DNA from: Methanomassiliicoccales archaeon
GTDB taxonomy: Archaea; Thermoplasmatota; Thermoplasmata; Methanomassiliicoccales; UBA472
DNA length: 64,000 nt
Assembly (NCBI GenBank): GCA_028682895.1
Contig: JAJRAK010000001.1
Location: 109,668 to 173,667 of the forward strand
Direction: 5' to 3'
Part shown: positions 33,736 through 42,524 of the stretch, in pieces
Position numbering within the stretch: the stretch's first letter is position 1
How the letters are laid out: the number at the start of each line of letters is the position of its first letter
Translations under genes and position numbers: made by a program
The notes under the pieces: generated by a model
What the model saw: the letters and a program-made list of their open reading frames with translations, nothing else
The model's database searches: none
What the model was told of the DNA's origin: nothing

Positions 33736-34263
33736 ATGCCTCTGGACCCAGAATGCCGCCGCTGCCCGTTATGCTCAGGGCGCACCCAGGTCGTACCGCC
33801 CTCAGGCGACCTCAGGTCAAAGGTGGCCCTGGTCGGTGAGGCCCCCGGGGCCCAGGAGGACCAGCTCGGCCGTCCTTTCGTCGGTAGGGCCGGAAGGACA
33901 TTGGACAAATTGATGGCCGAGGCGGGACTGGACCGGGAAAAGGTCATGATCACCAATACCGTGAAGTGCCGGCCCCCGGAGAACCGCCGACCGACCGGTG
34001 AAGAAGCTTCGTCCTGCCGTCCCCATCTGGCCGAGGACCTGAAGGAGAAGACGTTCGTCATCGCCCTGGGCCTCAGCGCGGCCGAGGGACTCTTGGGAAG
34101 GAAGCTGGTCATGAGCGAGGTGGCCAATCGGACCTTCGACGTAGAGCTGGACGGACATGAGCTGAAGGTAATGGTGACCTACCATCCTTCCGCATGCATC
34201 TATCGCCCGCAGGCCAAGGACGTTCTGCGGGACGCTCTCCGTGCCGCCGTCGCTCACTTGTGA
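33736..34263 (+). CDS. udg: Family 4 uracil-DNA glycosylase (iron-sulfur type)
   Basis: The 175-residue protein has VALVGEAPGAQEDQLGRPFVGRAG, the active-site motif of family 4, TNTVKCRPPENRRPTGEE, and HPSAC near the end. Cluster ligands are Cys7 and Cys10 (CRRC), the VKC cysteine and SSCRPHL. It removes uracil from DNA after cytosine deamination. It is slightly short for the family, but all motifs are present. Its 3' end overlaps the convergent glycosyltransferase gene by ten bases. Confidence 0.93.
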   Translation: MPLDPECRRCPLCSGRTQVVPPSGDLRSKVALVGEAPGAQEDQLGRPFVGRAGRTLDKLMAEAGLDREKVMITNTVKCRPPENRRPTGEEASSCRPHLAEDLKEKTFVIALGLSAAEGLLGRKLVMSEVANRTFDVELDGHELKVMVTYHPSACIYRPQAKDVLRDALRAAVAHL

Positions 34264-34931
34264 GCTGGGCGGAAGCGCTTCTTGAAAAGGAACTTCATGT
34301 TCTTCCAACCGTCCTTCCAGCTGGATAGTTTGACCTCGCCCACCCGGCAACGGTAGGTGATCGGTATCTCGATGGCGCGCACCTTGCGGAACGCCTCTAT
34401 CTTGATCTCCTCGGACATGGGCATGCCGTCGTCGCTGAGCACCAATCGGTCAAGTATCTCCCTGCGGAAGACCCACATCCCGCTCTGCGAGTCCTTGATC
34501 TTGACATGGAAGAAAAGATTGGTAATGAACGTCAGGGCGAAATTGCCCAGGCGGTGCTTGGCGCTCATGGCGCCCTCCTGAAGCATGCCGAATCGGTTGG
34601 TGGTGATGAAATCCAGGTCCTGGTCGTTGAGCATCTTGTGCAGCGTCGGTATGTCCTCCGCCGGATAGGTGCAATCAGCGTCCAAGGTCGCTATGATGCG
34701 TCCATGCGCCTTCTCGAAGCCGGTCTTGTAAGCCCTTCCATACCCGCGGCGGGGTTCCTCGATGACCACCGCGCCTTTCTCCAAGGCTATCTCCCTGGTA
34801 CGGTCCTTGGAGTTGGTGTCCACTATCATCACCTCATGGTCCCAGCCCTTCAAGGCCTCGTGCACATCGTCTATGACATGGCCTACGGACTCTTCCTCGT
34901 TCATCGTGGGGATGATTACGCTTATCTCCAA
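34254..34931 (-). CDS. Family 2 glycosyltransferase (dolichol-phosphate sugar synthase-like)
   Basis: The 225-residue enzyme shows ISVIIPTMNEEESVGHVIDDV, MIVDTNSKDRT, RRGYGRAYKTGFEKAHGRIIATLDADCTYP (the DxD-type metal site) and SQSGMWVFRREILDRL. This is the DPM/Alg5 type that charges a polyprenyl phosphate. No transmembrane extension is present. It is followed by another family 2 gene on the same strand, so the two may be co-expressed. Confidence 0.85.
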   Translation of the reverse strand: MEISVIIPTMNEEESVGHVIDDVHEALKGWDHEVMIVDTNSKDRTREIALEKGAVVIEEPRRGYGRAYKTGFEKAHGRIIATLDADCTYPAEDIPTLHKMLNDQDLDFITTNRFGMLQEGAMSAKHRLGNFALTFITNLFFHVKIKDSQSGMWVFRREILDRLVLSDDGMPMSEEIKIEAFRKVRAIEIPITYRCRVGEVKLSSWKDGWKNMKFLFKKRFRPAHK

Positions 34932-34990
34932 GGTTTAGACCCCGAGGTAATAACTGAAACGGACTAATAATGCTTTCAGGCTGAATATCA

Positions 34991-35773
34991 TTATCGTTTC
35001 TTTCCGAACAGCTTGAAGGCCAAGTATCCCATCCAGGCGAAGATCAACCTGACGAAGGCCCAGAAGGTCATGCGTTGACGGAACATCCTCAGGGGGTCGT
35101 ACTTGCTCCAGAGGCTCCCATGCTTCATGGTGAGCTGCTTCCGGCCCGCGCCGTTCCAGAACGCCTGATTGAAGAAACCGTAGACGGTCCCGCGAGTACG
35201 GTTATATATGATCGCCTTGGGGTTGTGCACGATGCTGAAGCCAGCATTGGTGGCTCGAATGTTGAAGTCGATATCCTCGGCGGTGACGAACCAGGGGTCC
35301 ACGCCACCGATGGTCTCGAACACCTTTCTGCGGAAGGCCAGGTTGCATCCCGGCCAGGTGCAGTCGAATCCCTTGTTGAGAAGCTCCACACGGTCCAGCG
35401 TCTCCCAGGCGTTGAGGCCGATGTTTATCGAACGGCCGGCCACCATGTCCGCCTTGCGGTCGATGATGCAGCGCCGTATCTCTTTTATCCAGTTGGGGTT
35501 GGCGATGCAGTCCCCGTCCGTCAGGGCGATTATGTCAGCGGTGGTCTTGCCCAGGCCGAAATTGAGGCTGTCCCCACGGGTGTTCCCCGCCACGTACATG
35601 TGGACGAAGGGGTAGCGCTCCTCATATTCCTTGACGATGTCATGGGTCCGGTCGGTACTGTTGCCATCGACCAGGATGATCTCCACCGGTCCCTCCTGGA
35701 CCACCAATGAGTCCAATGCGTCAGCGATGTTGTCCTCCTCGTTCCTTATCTTGAGGACTATGGATACTAGCAT
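34991..35773 (-). CDS. Family 2 glycosyltransferase
   Basis: The 260-residue enzyme starts VSIVLKIRNEEDNIADALDSLV, with ILVDGNSTDRTHDIV, IIALTDGDCIANPNWIKEIRR (DGD metal site), TWPGCNLAFRRKVFETIGGVD and FVTAEDIDFNIRA. C-terminal hydrophobic sequence (MTFWAFVRLIFAWMGYLAFKLF) suggests membrane association. It probably acts in surface glycan or glycolipid synthesis; donor and acceptor are unknown. Confidence 0.85.
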   Translation of the reverse strand: MLVSIVLKIRNEEDNIADALDSLVVQEGPVEIILVDGNSTDRTHDIVKEYEERYPFVHMYVAGNTRGDSLNFGLGKTTADIIALTDGDCIANPNWIKEIRRCIIDRKADMVAGRSINIGLNAWETLDRVELLNKGFDCTWPGCNLAFRRKVFETIGGVDPWFVTAEDIDFNIRATNAGFSIVHNPKAIIYNRTRGTVYGFFNQAFWNGAGRKQLTMKHGSLWSKYDPLRMFRQRMTFWAFVRLIFAWMGYLAFKLFGKKR

Positions 35774-35853
35774 CGCCCCATCATCTGCGTTCGTTGTATT
35801 AAATCTCGCTGGCCTCGACAGATATATGAACCAAGGAGCACAATCGGAGGAAC

Positions 35854-36744
35854 ATGACCGGAAGGAGGCTGGCCCTCATAACCCCCATACGTGACGAGAA
35901 GGACCAGCTGGAGCATATGAGGAGGACCGTACTGGCCCAGGAGATGCGACCCGATCTGTGGGCCATAGTAGTCGGGAAGAGCTCCGACGGCAGCCTGGAG
36001 GCGGCCACGGAGCTGTTCTCGGACCTGGACTGGGTGCACGTGGTCCCCCAGACGAGCTATGCCCCTGGGCACGGTCACATGAACTTCGCCCGGGGAGTGA
36101 ACGATGGCCTCGCTTTCATTATAAAGGAGGAGGACGGACGTCCGTTCCAATACATCTCAAAGGTGGATGCCACGGTCGACCTGGACAAGGACTACTTCCT
36201 CAAATTGGCCCAGGCGTTGGACGTGGACAAGGACCTGGTGATCGTCTGCGGTGAGGAGGTCTTCGAGTCGGACGGAGGGAAGGCGGTCCCGACGCAGCCT
36301 TCAGGCGATATAATCATCGGCTTCAACGACAACCGCCTGTACCGCCGGGACTTCCTGGTCTCCGTAGGCGGATATCCAGTGAGCATCAGCCCGGACACGG
36401 TGCTCCTGGTCAGATCGCACAAGATGGGCAAGGGACAGAAGGTGCTCACCACCACCGGGTACAGGGAGACGCGCCTGGGGTTCAATAAGGAAGGGGCATG
36501 GAAAGGATACTTCCAATGGGGCCGGGGCATGTACCGCCTCGACTATCATCCGTTGCTCATGTTCTCCGTAGCTGTGTACTTCGGGCTTCGGTTCGCCCCC
36601 CATTACCAGGGACTGGCGCTTCCTTTGGGATATCTGAAAGGCTTCATCGACCGGGAGGAGCGGATAAACGACCCGGAGGTCCGACACTACTTCCGCAAGG
36701 AGCGCCTGACGCAGGTAGCGCGCTCTTGGTTCGGCGGAAGATGA
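35854..36744 (+). CDS. Family 2-like glycosyltransferase
   Basis: The 296-residue protein has LALITPIRDEKDQLEHMRRTVLAQ and QYISKVDATVDLDKDYFLKLAQ, consistent with a GT-A fold in which the metal site reads VDATVD. RRDFLVSVGGYPVSISPDTVL and a hydrophobic segment near 235-255 follow. It is divergent from the previous glycosyltransferase gene. Sequence resemblance to typical family 2 is weaker than for its two neighbours. Confidence 0.7.
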   Translation: MTGRRLALITPIRDEKDQLEHMRRTVLAQEMRPDLWAIVVGKSSDGSLEAATELFSDLDWVHVVPQTSYAPGHGHMNFARGVNDGLAFIIKEEDGRPFQYISKVDATVDLDKDYFLKLAQALDVDKDLVIVCGEEVFESDGGKAVPTQPSGDIIIGFNDNRLYRRDFLVSVGGYPVSISPDTVLLVRSHKMGKGQKVLTTTGYRETRLGFNKEGAWKGYFQWGRGMYRLDYHPLLMFSVAVYFGLRFAPHYQGLALPLGYLKGFIDREERINDPEVRHYFRKERLTQVARSWFGGR

Positions 36745-36775
36745 AGGGCTCCGGAAAGGTCGATATGAAGGTTCA

Positions 36776-36792
36776 TCAGACCTTTTGTCTGA
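36776..36792 (+). terminator. Short hairpin after the glycosyltransferase gene
   Basis: TCAGAC-ctttt-GTCTGA forms a six-pair stem with a pyrimidine loop and is followed by acatttt. It lies 32 bases after the stop and is a plausible terminator; the T run is short. Confidence 0.4.
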
Positions 36793-36933
36793 CACATTTT
36801 GCATCAGCTCCTCCTACGAACGTATGTCCTGGACACTAGCGGACCGTAGATACTATGCTTCCCTGCGCGGGTATGTATGCGCTCGCGCGCAACCTCATTT
36901 CCTTTTGCTGGACATTGTATTCTTAAAAGTAAA

Positions 36934-37052
36934 TTATATATATGCAGCATAATATACATAATATGTCCGACACCTGTCGGACTCGTGATGGGATGCACTC
37001 GAGCGAAGGCGAGCGGGATAGAGCACCTTCGCACTCCCCTGGGGGGTAGGAC
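36934..37052 (+). promoter_or_regulatory. smc promoter and hairpin-rich 5' leader
   Basis: A TATA element ttatatatat at 36934-36943 predicts transcription from about 36965, which is the first base of a perfect hairpin GTCCGAC-acct-GTCGGAC (36965-36982). A second stem pairs GCGAAGG (37003-37009) with CCTTCGC (37026-37032). A third, ACTCCC / GGGGGT (37033-37047), ends six bases before the ATG and contains the G-rich ribosome site. The ends of the leader (36964-36968 and 37049-37053) can also pair as TGTCC / GGACA. The rest of the 308-base gap (36745-36933) holds only the terminator hairpin above. Confidence 0.55.
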
Positions 37053-40000
37053 ATGTACCTTAAGCAGATCGAGGTAGAGAACTTCAAGTCTTTCGGCAAG
37101 AAGCTGACAATTCCAATGCTCAGTGGCTTCACTGCCGTCACCGGACCCAACGGTTCGGGGAAGTCCAATATCTCCGATGCCATACTTTTCGTCCTGGGTC
37201 CGAAGAGCTCCAAGGCCATACGCGCCGGGAAGCTCTCCGACCTCATCTTCAACGGCGGCAACGCCAAGCAGCCGGCCACTTACACCAAGGTGTCCCTGGT
37301 CTTCGATAACGCCGACCGCACCATACCACTGGACGAGGACATCGTCAAGCTCACCAGGTATGTCAAGCTGTCCGATTCCGGGGACGGTTACAACTCCTAT
37401 TTCTACGTGAACGACCGCAAGTCCACATTGACCGAGTTCGATTTTCTGCTCTCCAGCGCCCGCATCAGCGCCGAGGGCTACAACCTGGTCCAGCAGGGCG
37501 ACGTCACCCACATCGTGGAGATGTCCACACTAGAACGCCGCCGTGTGCTGGATGAGATATCGGGTATCGCCAAGTTCGACGAGGAGATCCTGAAGGCCGA
37601 GGAAGAGAAGAAGGCGGCCCAGGACAACATCGACCGCATCGCCATCATACTGGGCGAGCTTGACAAGCAGATCCGCCAACTGGAGCAGGAGCGCGGAGCG
37701 GCCCTGAAGTACCTGGAGATGAGGGACCGTCTCTCTCTGGCGAAGGCACGTATGGCCCACAAGCGGAAGGAAGGGGCCGAGGCCGAGATCCGCGGTATCA
37801 GCGAGCAGATATCATCATATTCCAAGGACATCGAGACCCTCAAGGCTCGCAAGGGAGAGCTGGAGGCACAGGTCCGTTCCATCGAGGAGCTTTATCACAA
37901 GAAGGAGCTGGAGCTTCAGGCCAAGGGCGGGAACGAGTTCCTGCTGCTCAAGGAGAAGATGGACGGTCTGCGGGTCGAGGTGGCCAGGGCGGCCGACCAG
38001 CGCGAGAGGTCCGCCGACGGTATCATCGAGATAAAGAAGGACATCGAGGCGGTGGGCGAGGAGAAGGAATCTCTCTTCAACGAGAAGAGGATCCAGGGCG
38101 CTGCCCTCACCTCCGCGGAGGCCGAGCTCAGGGCGCTGGAACAAAGGTTCAAGATCATTCAGAGGGAGCAGGCAAGGTTGCAGTCCGAGCTCAGCTCTTA
38201 TGACAGCGAGCTGTCGGTACTGGAAAAGGGCATCAAGGAACAGGACCAGAGGATACGTGAGATGTCCGAGACGCTCCATGCCAAGAGCATGGAGAAGGAG
38301 CGGCTGGAAAGACTGGCCCAGGACCTCGGGTCCGAGCTTGATGCTCTGAGGGCGGACAAGGAATCGGCCGAGTTCGAGGTCAAGGACCTGGACTGGCGTG
38401 TCAAGGAGATAGGCAAACAGGGCAAGGACTCCAGCGGCTCGTTGAAGTCCATGCAGGAACAGTTCTATTCCAAGAAGAACCGGGAAGGGCAGCTTTCCAA
38501 GATGGCCACCGAGCTGGAGGGGGCCATACGCAACCTCACCCGGGAGTATAACCATCTAAAGGCCGAAGAGGAGGCGGCGGTCAACGTCGCCCGCGGCTAC
38601 AATCGCGCCGTGAAGGCCCTGCTGGAAGCGAGGGACCGCGGCCAGATGAAAGGCATCCACGGCACCATCGCCGAGCTGGCCGATGTGGACCCGAAGTACG
38701 AGGTGGCGCTGAACGTCGCCGCCGGTGGGCGAATGCAATCCATCGTCGTCGATGATGACGAGGTGGCGTCCGAGGCCATAAACTACCTTAAGCGCGGGGA
38801 CCTGGGAAGGGCGACCTTCCTGCCGCTCAACAAGATGCTGGACGGAAAACCGCGCGGCAGGGCGCTGATGGCCGAGAAGGAGGCCGCCGGGTTCGCCATC
38901 GACCTCATAAGCTTCGATGAGAAGTACAGGGCGGCCTTCTGGTACGTGTTCGGCGACACTGTCGTCGTGGACACATTACAGAAGGCAAGGCAATTGATGG
39001 GCGGCGTCCGCCTAGTGACCGTGGGCGGTGAGCTGATCGAAGCGTCCGGCGCCATGGTCGGCGGTACCGTCGAGGGTTCCAAGCTCAAGTTCGGCGCCGG
39101 TAAGGGCAAGGCGGACGAGGTGGCCGAAGAGCTGCGCAAGGCAACGGAGCAGGCCGACAAGGTGTCCACGGAACTCGTGGCGCTCCGTCAGGAAGTGGCG
39201 GACCTGGAGTCCATGATACGCGAGATCAACGGGTCCGACCGCGGCAAGAACATTGAGATAGAAGGGCTGCAGAAACAGCTGGCCGATCAGAAGGCACGCT
39301 TGAAGAGGGTCACAGAGAGCGCCGATGCCAAACAGTCAGAGAGGGAGGCGTCCCTCGCACAGGCGGCCGAGCTCGGTCTGCAGGTCACCAAGATCGGCAA
39401 GGAGCTGGAGATGCTGAAGGAGGAGCGCGAGGTCAGCTCGAAGCGCCTCCTCGAGATAGCCCCGGCCGAACTTTCACAGAAGCTCAGGGAGGTGCAGGCG
39501 TCCGTCGTGAGCAACTCCGAGCTATTATCAGAGAAGCGCACCGCGCGCGAAACGCTCAAGATACAGGCCGAGGCCAGGGACAATCGTCTCAACGAGATAT
39601 CAAGCCAGGAGGGCCAGTGGCAGGAAAAGGTGCGCCAGATGGAGGCCCAGGGCAAGGAGGCCGGGGAGAAGGAGACCCGGTGCAAGCTGGACCTAGCAGC
39701 CCTTAAAAAGATCGAGGACTCCATGGGCAAGGAGATCACCGCCCTGAGGGACGAGAAGGAGAAGCTCCTGGGACAGAAGGGCCAGGCCCAGGCCGACCGC
39801 GAGAAGGTAGTGGTCAAGCTCGAGACGTCCAGCGACTTCCTCATCGGGCTGAACACCAAGAGGACGCTCGCCGAGGAAAAGCTCAGGGAGCTGATGCAGG
39901 AGATATCCCAGCTCAATACGCCGGTCAACTATCCGTTGCCGCCCATCGACGACATCCGCTCCGAGATGGTGCTGTGCGAGAACGCGCTGAACGGAATGGG

Positions 40001-40655
40001 CGCCGTGAACCTACGTGCCATCGAGGACTATGATGAGAAGAAGGCAAGGCACGTGGAGCTGCGCACCGAGACAAAGAGGCTGGAGGACCAGAGGGACCAG
40101 CTCATAATGCTCACCGACCAGTTGAACGAGAAGAAGAAGGTCAACCTGGTGAAGGTGTTCGACGCGGTGAACGAGAACTTCCGCCGCGTCTACGCCGAGC
40201 TGTCCGGCGGTGGAGAGGCGGAGCTGCTGCTCGAGAACCCGAAGGAACCGTTCCAGGGCGGTCTGGTCATAAAGGCGAGGCCGCGCAATGGAAAGGTGCT
40301 CCGGTTGGAAGCGCTGAGCGGAGGGGAGAAGAGCCTCACCGCCCTGGCGTTCATATTCGCCCTGCAGGAGTGGCAGCCGTCGCCATTCTATCTGCTGGAC
40401 GAGGTGGACATGTTCCTTGACGCCGTGAACGCCGAGATGGTCGCGAACCGCGTCAAGCAGAGCAGCGCCACCGCTCAGTTCGTGCAGATATCGCTGCGCA
40501 AGGTGGCCTTGAACAAGGCCGATCACATCATCGGAGTGACAAAGCCCGCCGGGGGCATCTCACAAGTGATATTCAAGCCGAACATCGGCGACTTCAGCGA
40601 GCTGGAGAAAGAGATCGACCTTCCCGAGGAGAAGGCCAGGAGGGATGGGGCATGA
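37053..40655 (+). CDS. smc: Chromosome segregation ATPase SMC
   Basis: The 1200-residue protein has the full SMC plan: N-terminal Walker A GPNGSGKSNISDAILFVLG near 32, long heptad coiled coil (about 170-500), a hinge (about 510-670; GIHGTIAELADVDPKYEVALNVAAGG), a second coil (about 680-1020), and a C-terminal head with the signature LSGGEKSLTALAFIFAL and Walker B FYLLDEVDMFLD. It condenses and organises the chromosome. It overlaps scpA by four bases, and scpA-scpB follow, giving the complete SMC-ScpAB operon. Confidence 0.98.
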   Translation: MYLKQIEVENFKSFGKKLTIPMLSGFTAVTGPNGSGKSNISDAILFVLGPKSSKAIRAGKLSDLIFNGGNAKQPATYTKVSLVFDNADRTIPLDEDIVKLTRYVKLSDSGDGYNSYFYVNDRKSTLTEFDFLLSSARISAEGYNLVQQGDVTHIVEMSTLERRRVLDEISGIAKFDEEILKAEEEKKAAQDNIDRIAIILGELDKQIRQLEQERGAALKYLEMRDRLSLAKARMAHKRKEGAEAEIRGISEQISSYSKDIETLKARKGELEAQVRSIEELYHKKELELQAKGGNEFLLLKEKMDGLRVEVARAADQRERSADGIIEIKKDIEAVGEEKESLFNEKRIQGAALTSAEAELRALEQRFKIIQREQARLQSELSSYDSELSVLEKGIKEQDQRIREMSETLHAKSMEKERLERLAQDLGSELDALRADKESAEFEVKDLDWRVKEIGKQGKDSSGSLKSMQEQFYSKKNREGQLSKMATELEGAIRNLTREYNHLKAEEEAAVNVARGYNRAVKALLEARDRGQMKGIHGTIAELADVDPKYEVALNVAAGGRMQSIVVDDDEVASEAINYLKRGDLGRATFLPLNKMLDGKPRGRALMAEKEAAGFAIDLISFDEKYRAAFWYVFGDTVVVDTLQKARQLMGGVRLVTVGGELIEASGAMVGGTVEGSKLKFGAGKGKADEVAEELRKATEQADKVSTELVALRQEVADLESMIREINGSDRGKNIEIEGLQKQLADQKARLKRVTESADAKQSEREASLAQAAELGLQVTKIGKELEMLKEEREVSSKRLLEIAPAELSQKLREVQASVVSNSELLSEKRTARETLKIQAEARDNRLNEISSQEGQWQEKVRQMEAQGKEAGEKETRCKLDLAALKKIEDSMGKEITALRDEKEKLLGQKGQAQADREKVVVKLETSSDFLIGLNTKRTLAEEKLRELMQEISQLNTPVNYPLPPIDDIRSEMVLCENALNGMGAVNLRAIEDYDEKKARHVELRTETKRLEDQRDQLIMLTDQLNEKKKVNLVKVFDAVNENFRRVYAELSGGGEAELLLENPKEPFQGGLVIKARPRNGKVLRLEALSGGEKSLTALAFIFALQEWQPSPFYLLDEVDMFLDAVNAEMVANRVKQSSATAQFVQISLRKVALNKADHIIGVTKPAGGISQVIFKPNIGDFSELEKEIDLPEEKARRDGA

Positions 40656-41557
40656 TAGAGTCAGGGAGCTTGGACAACGTGCTGGGACATCTGATGTTCC
40701 ACAAGGCATTGATCGATGAGGGACGTGGTGCGGAGAAGATCGACCGCTACCTGGGACTGCTGCGCTCGGCCGAGGGCGAGCATCAGGCCGCCGGCGGCCC
40801 GCTGGACCGCTCGCTGCAGATGGTCTTCGAACTGGTGATGAGCAACGACATGGACCCCTGGGACGTGGACCTCATGAAGTTCGCCAAGCTCTACGGCCAG
40901 AGGATGCAGTCCGAAGAGGTGGACTTCATCGTGGCCGGCAAGATCATGCACATGGCCTGGAGCATACTGCGAATGCAGTCATGCGAAGTGCTCAACCTCA
41001 ATGACAGGCGCGAGGAGCTGTTCTTCTCCGACTGGGACATGGACGCCATCGACCAGTTCGTGGAGCGCGCCCTGCCGGACATCGACCTGACCGTACCTGA
41101 GGGCGTAGAGCTGAACGAGGTCATCAGGCACCACTGCACCCGCCCCGTGTCGCTGGTGGACCTGTTGGATGCGTTCGATACCGCTCAGCAGGAAGTAGAG
41201 ATAGCCCTGAACCGGCAGAGGGTCAGGGAACAGCTGATGAAGGCCCCGGTCAAGTTCGATGGCAAGAGCCACAGCGATGATCAGGAGAAGGACATCGCCG
41301 AGACCTGGGCGAGGATAGAGCGCTGCGGTTCCGGCCCGATCGCTCTGGAGGACCTGTTCATCAGGGACAAGGAGGACGCGATCAAGATCTTCATATCGTT
41401 ACTGTTCCTGGCACGCAACGGAAAGATATCCCTGTGGCAGGAAGAGCTGCCCTATGGACAGGTGTTCCTGGAGATCAAGCTGCCCTGGGACATCGGCCAG
41501 CTGGTGGACGGACAAGAGGCGAAAGTGCAGATGCCGCACGTCCAGATGGTGATGTGA
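40652..41557 (+). CDS. scpA: Segregation and condensation protein A (kleisin)
   Basis: The 301-residue protein has the kleisin N-terminal region DPWDVDLMKFAKLYGQRMQSEEVDF, then VAGKIMHMAWSILRMQSCEVL, an acidic linker and a C-terminal winged helix (LFLARNGKISLWQEELPYGQVFLEI). It bridges the SMC heads. ATGA overlap with smc and a two-base spacing to scpB show translational coupling. Confidence 0.93.
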   Translation: MIESGSLDNVLGHLMFHKALIDEGRGAEKIDRYLGLLRSAEGEHQAAGGPLDRSLQMVFELVMSNDMDPWDVDLMKFAKLYGQRMQSEEVDFIVAGKIMHMAWSILRMQSCEVLNLNDRREELFFSDWDMDAIDQFVERALPDIDLTVPEGVELNEVIRHHCTRPVSLVDLLDAFDTAQQEVEIALNRQRVREQLMKAPVKFDGKSHSDDQEKDIAETWARIERCGSGPIALEDLFIRDKEDAIKIFISLLFLARNGKISLWQEELPYGQVFLEIKLPWDIGQLVDGQEAKVQMPHVQMVM

Positions 41558-41558
41558 A

Positions 41559-42050
41559 GTGGAGAAGGCGGCGGTGGAAGCAGTGCTTTTCGCCGCGTCC
41601 CAGCCACTTCGGGCCAGTGACATCTCTGACATGTGCGGCCTCAGCCCCGACGCCGTGCGCCGTGAGCTGAAGCGCCTGGAGAAGGAGTACGACGAGCGCG
41701 ATTCGGCCGTGATGATGGCCAAGATAGGCCAGCGCTATTCCCTCCAGCTGCGCCCGGAGTACAACCATTACGCCATGCCGTTCGCCGAGCAGGAAATATC
41801 CGCCGATGTGCTCAAGACCGCTTCCATAATCGCCTACAACCAGCCGATATTGCAGAGCGAGCTGGCCAAGATGCTCGGCTCCAACGTATACGAGAAGGTG
41901 AAGGTGCTCAGGCAGATGGGGCTGGTCACGGGAAAGCACGTCGGTCAAACGCTTTTACTAAGCACCACCCGCGAGTTCTCGGAGAAGTTCGGGCTGGGCA
42001 CCAAGAAGGAAGACATCAAGGAGTGGATGAGATCCAAACAGAAGCAGTAA
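41559..42050 (+). CDS. scpB: Segregation and condensation protein B
   Basis: The 163-residue protein consists of two winged helices: AVEAVLFAASQPLRASDISDMCGL at the start and VLKTASIIAYNQPILQSELAKMLGSNVYEKVKVLRQMGLV near residue 88. It binds ScpA. The start is GTG immediately after the scpA stop, with coupling rather than a strong ribosome site. Its 3' end overlaps a small candidate ORF. Confidence 0.92.
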   Translation: MEKAAVEAVLFAASQPLRASDISDMCGLSPDAVRRELKRLEKEYDERDSAVMMAKIGQRYSLQLRPEYNHYAMPFAEQEISADVLKTASIIAYNQPILQSELAKMLGSNVYEKVKVLRQMGLVTGKHVGQTLLLSTTREFSEKFGLGTKKEDIKEWMRSKQKQ

Positions 42051-42241
42051 GAAAGGACAACGGGTGGTCCATCAACCGCATACCCCCCACCGCTGTATAC
42101 ACCGTCAGGGCGGCCAACGCCCCGGCTGGCCGGAACGATGTGAGCGTGGTCTCCGTCTCCAACATCGTCCTGAGGGACGACTCGGTCACCTGCGCCCGCT
42201 GCCATTCGTCCAGAGGCTGGCAGGGAACGGTCAAGCTGTAG
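42023..42241 (+). CDS. Small protein with a C-terminal CxxC motif (candidate)
   Basis: A 72-residue frame starts with ATG at 42023, four bases after AAGGAG within the end of scpB. The product has an alternating beta pattern (TAVYTVRAANAP, DVSVVSVSNIVLRDDSVT) and ends CARCHSSRGWQGTVKL, which could be half of a zinc site. The reading frame fills most of the 250 bases between scpB and LSm, and no rival gene exists there. No family is recognised; the overlap by 28 bases is larger than usual. Confidence 0.4.
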   Translation: MDEIQTEAVRKDNGWSINRIPPTAVYTVRAANAPAGRNDVSVVSVSNIVLRDDSVTCARCHSSRGWQGTVKL

Positions 42242-42300
42242 TTCCAGTTCAACAGAAAAGATTTAAATCCATCTGTACAATGCCTACGGGAGTGATATTT

Positions 42301-42516
42301 ATGGTAATGCCTCTAGCTCTGATGGAGAAGACCCTGAACAAGAAGGTCTCCCTCCTGCTCAAGGACAACCGCGTCTTGGAAGGAAAGCTCACCGGATACG
42401 ATGAGTACATGAACATGGTGCTGGAGGAGACCGAGGAGCGCACCGCTGACCAGACCCGTAGACTTGGGGTCGTCATCCTCCGGGGCAACAACGTAGTGAG
42501 CATCGCCCCGCTCTGA
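42301..42516 (+). CDS. LSm-family RNA-binding protein
   Basis: The 71-residue product has Sm motif 1 (KKVSLLLKDNRVLEGKLTGYDEYMNMVLEETEE) and Sm motif 2 (GVVILRGNNVVSIAPL). Archaeal SmAP proteins form heptameric rings that bind U-rich RNA. The ATG at 42301 is chosen with GGAGTG eight bases upstream and a TATA-like atttaaatc near 42260; the frame remains open further upstream but with Arg/His-rich non-coding character. Confidence 0.95.
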   Translation: MVMPLALMEKTLNKKVSLLLKDNRVLEGKLTGYDEYMNMVLEETEERTADQTRRLGVVILRGNNVVSIAPL

Positions 42517-42524
42517 TCATTTTT

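Noticed and set aside
36964..37053. tRNA-like fold in the smc leader, with TGTCC / GGACA ends
   Set aside because: There is no T-arm sequence, no seven-base anticodon loop in the right place and no conserved D-arm, so it was treated as a leader structure.
42064..42300. N-terminal extension of the LSm protein
   Set aside because: The extension is His/Arg/Pro-rich, and the Sm fold begins normally after the ATG at 42301, which has a ribosome site.
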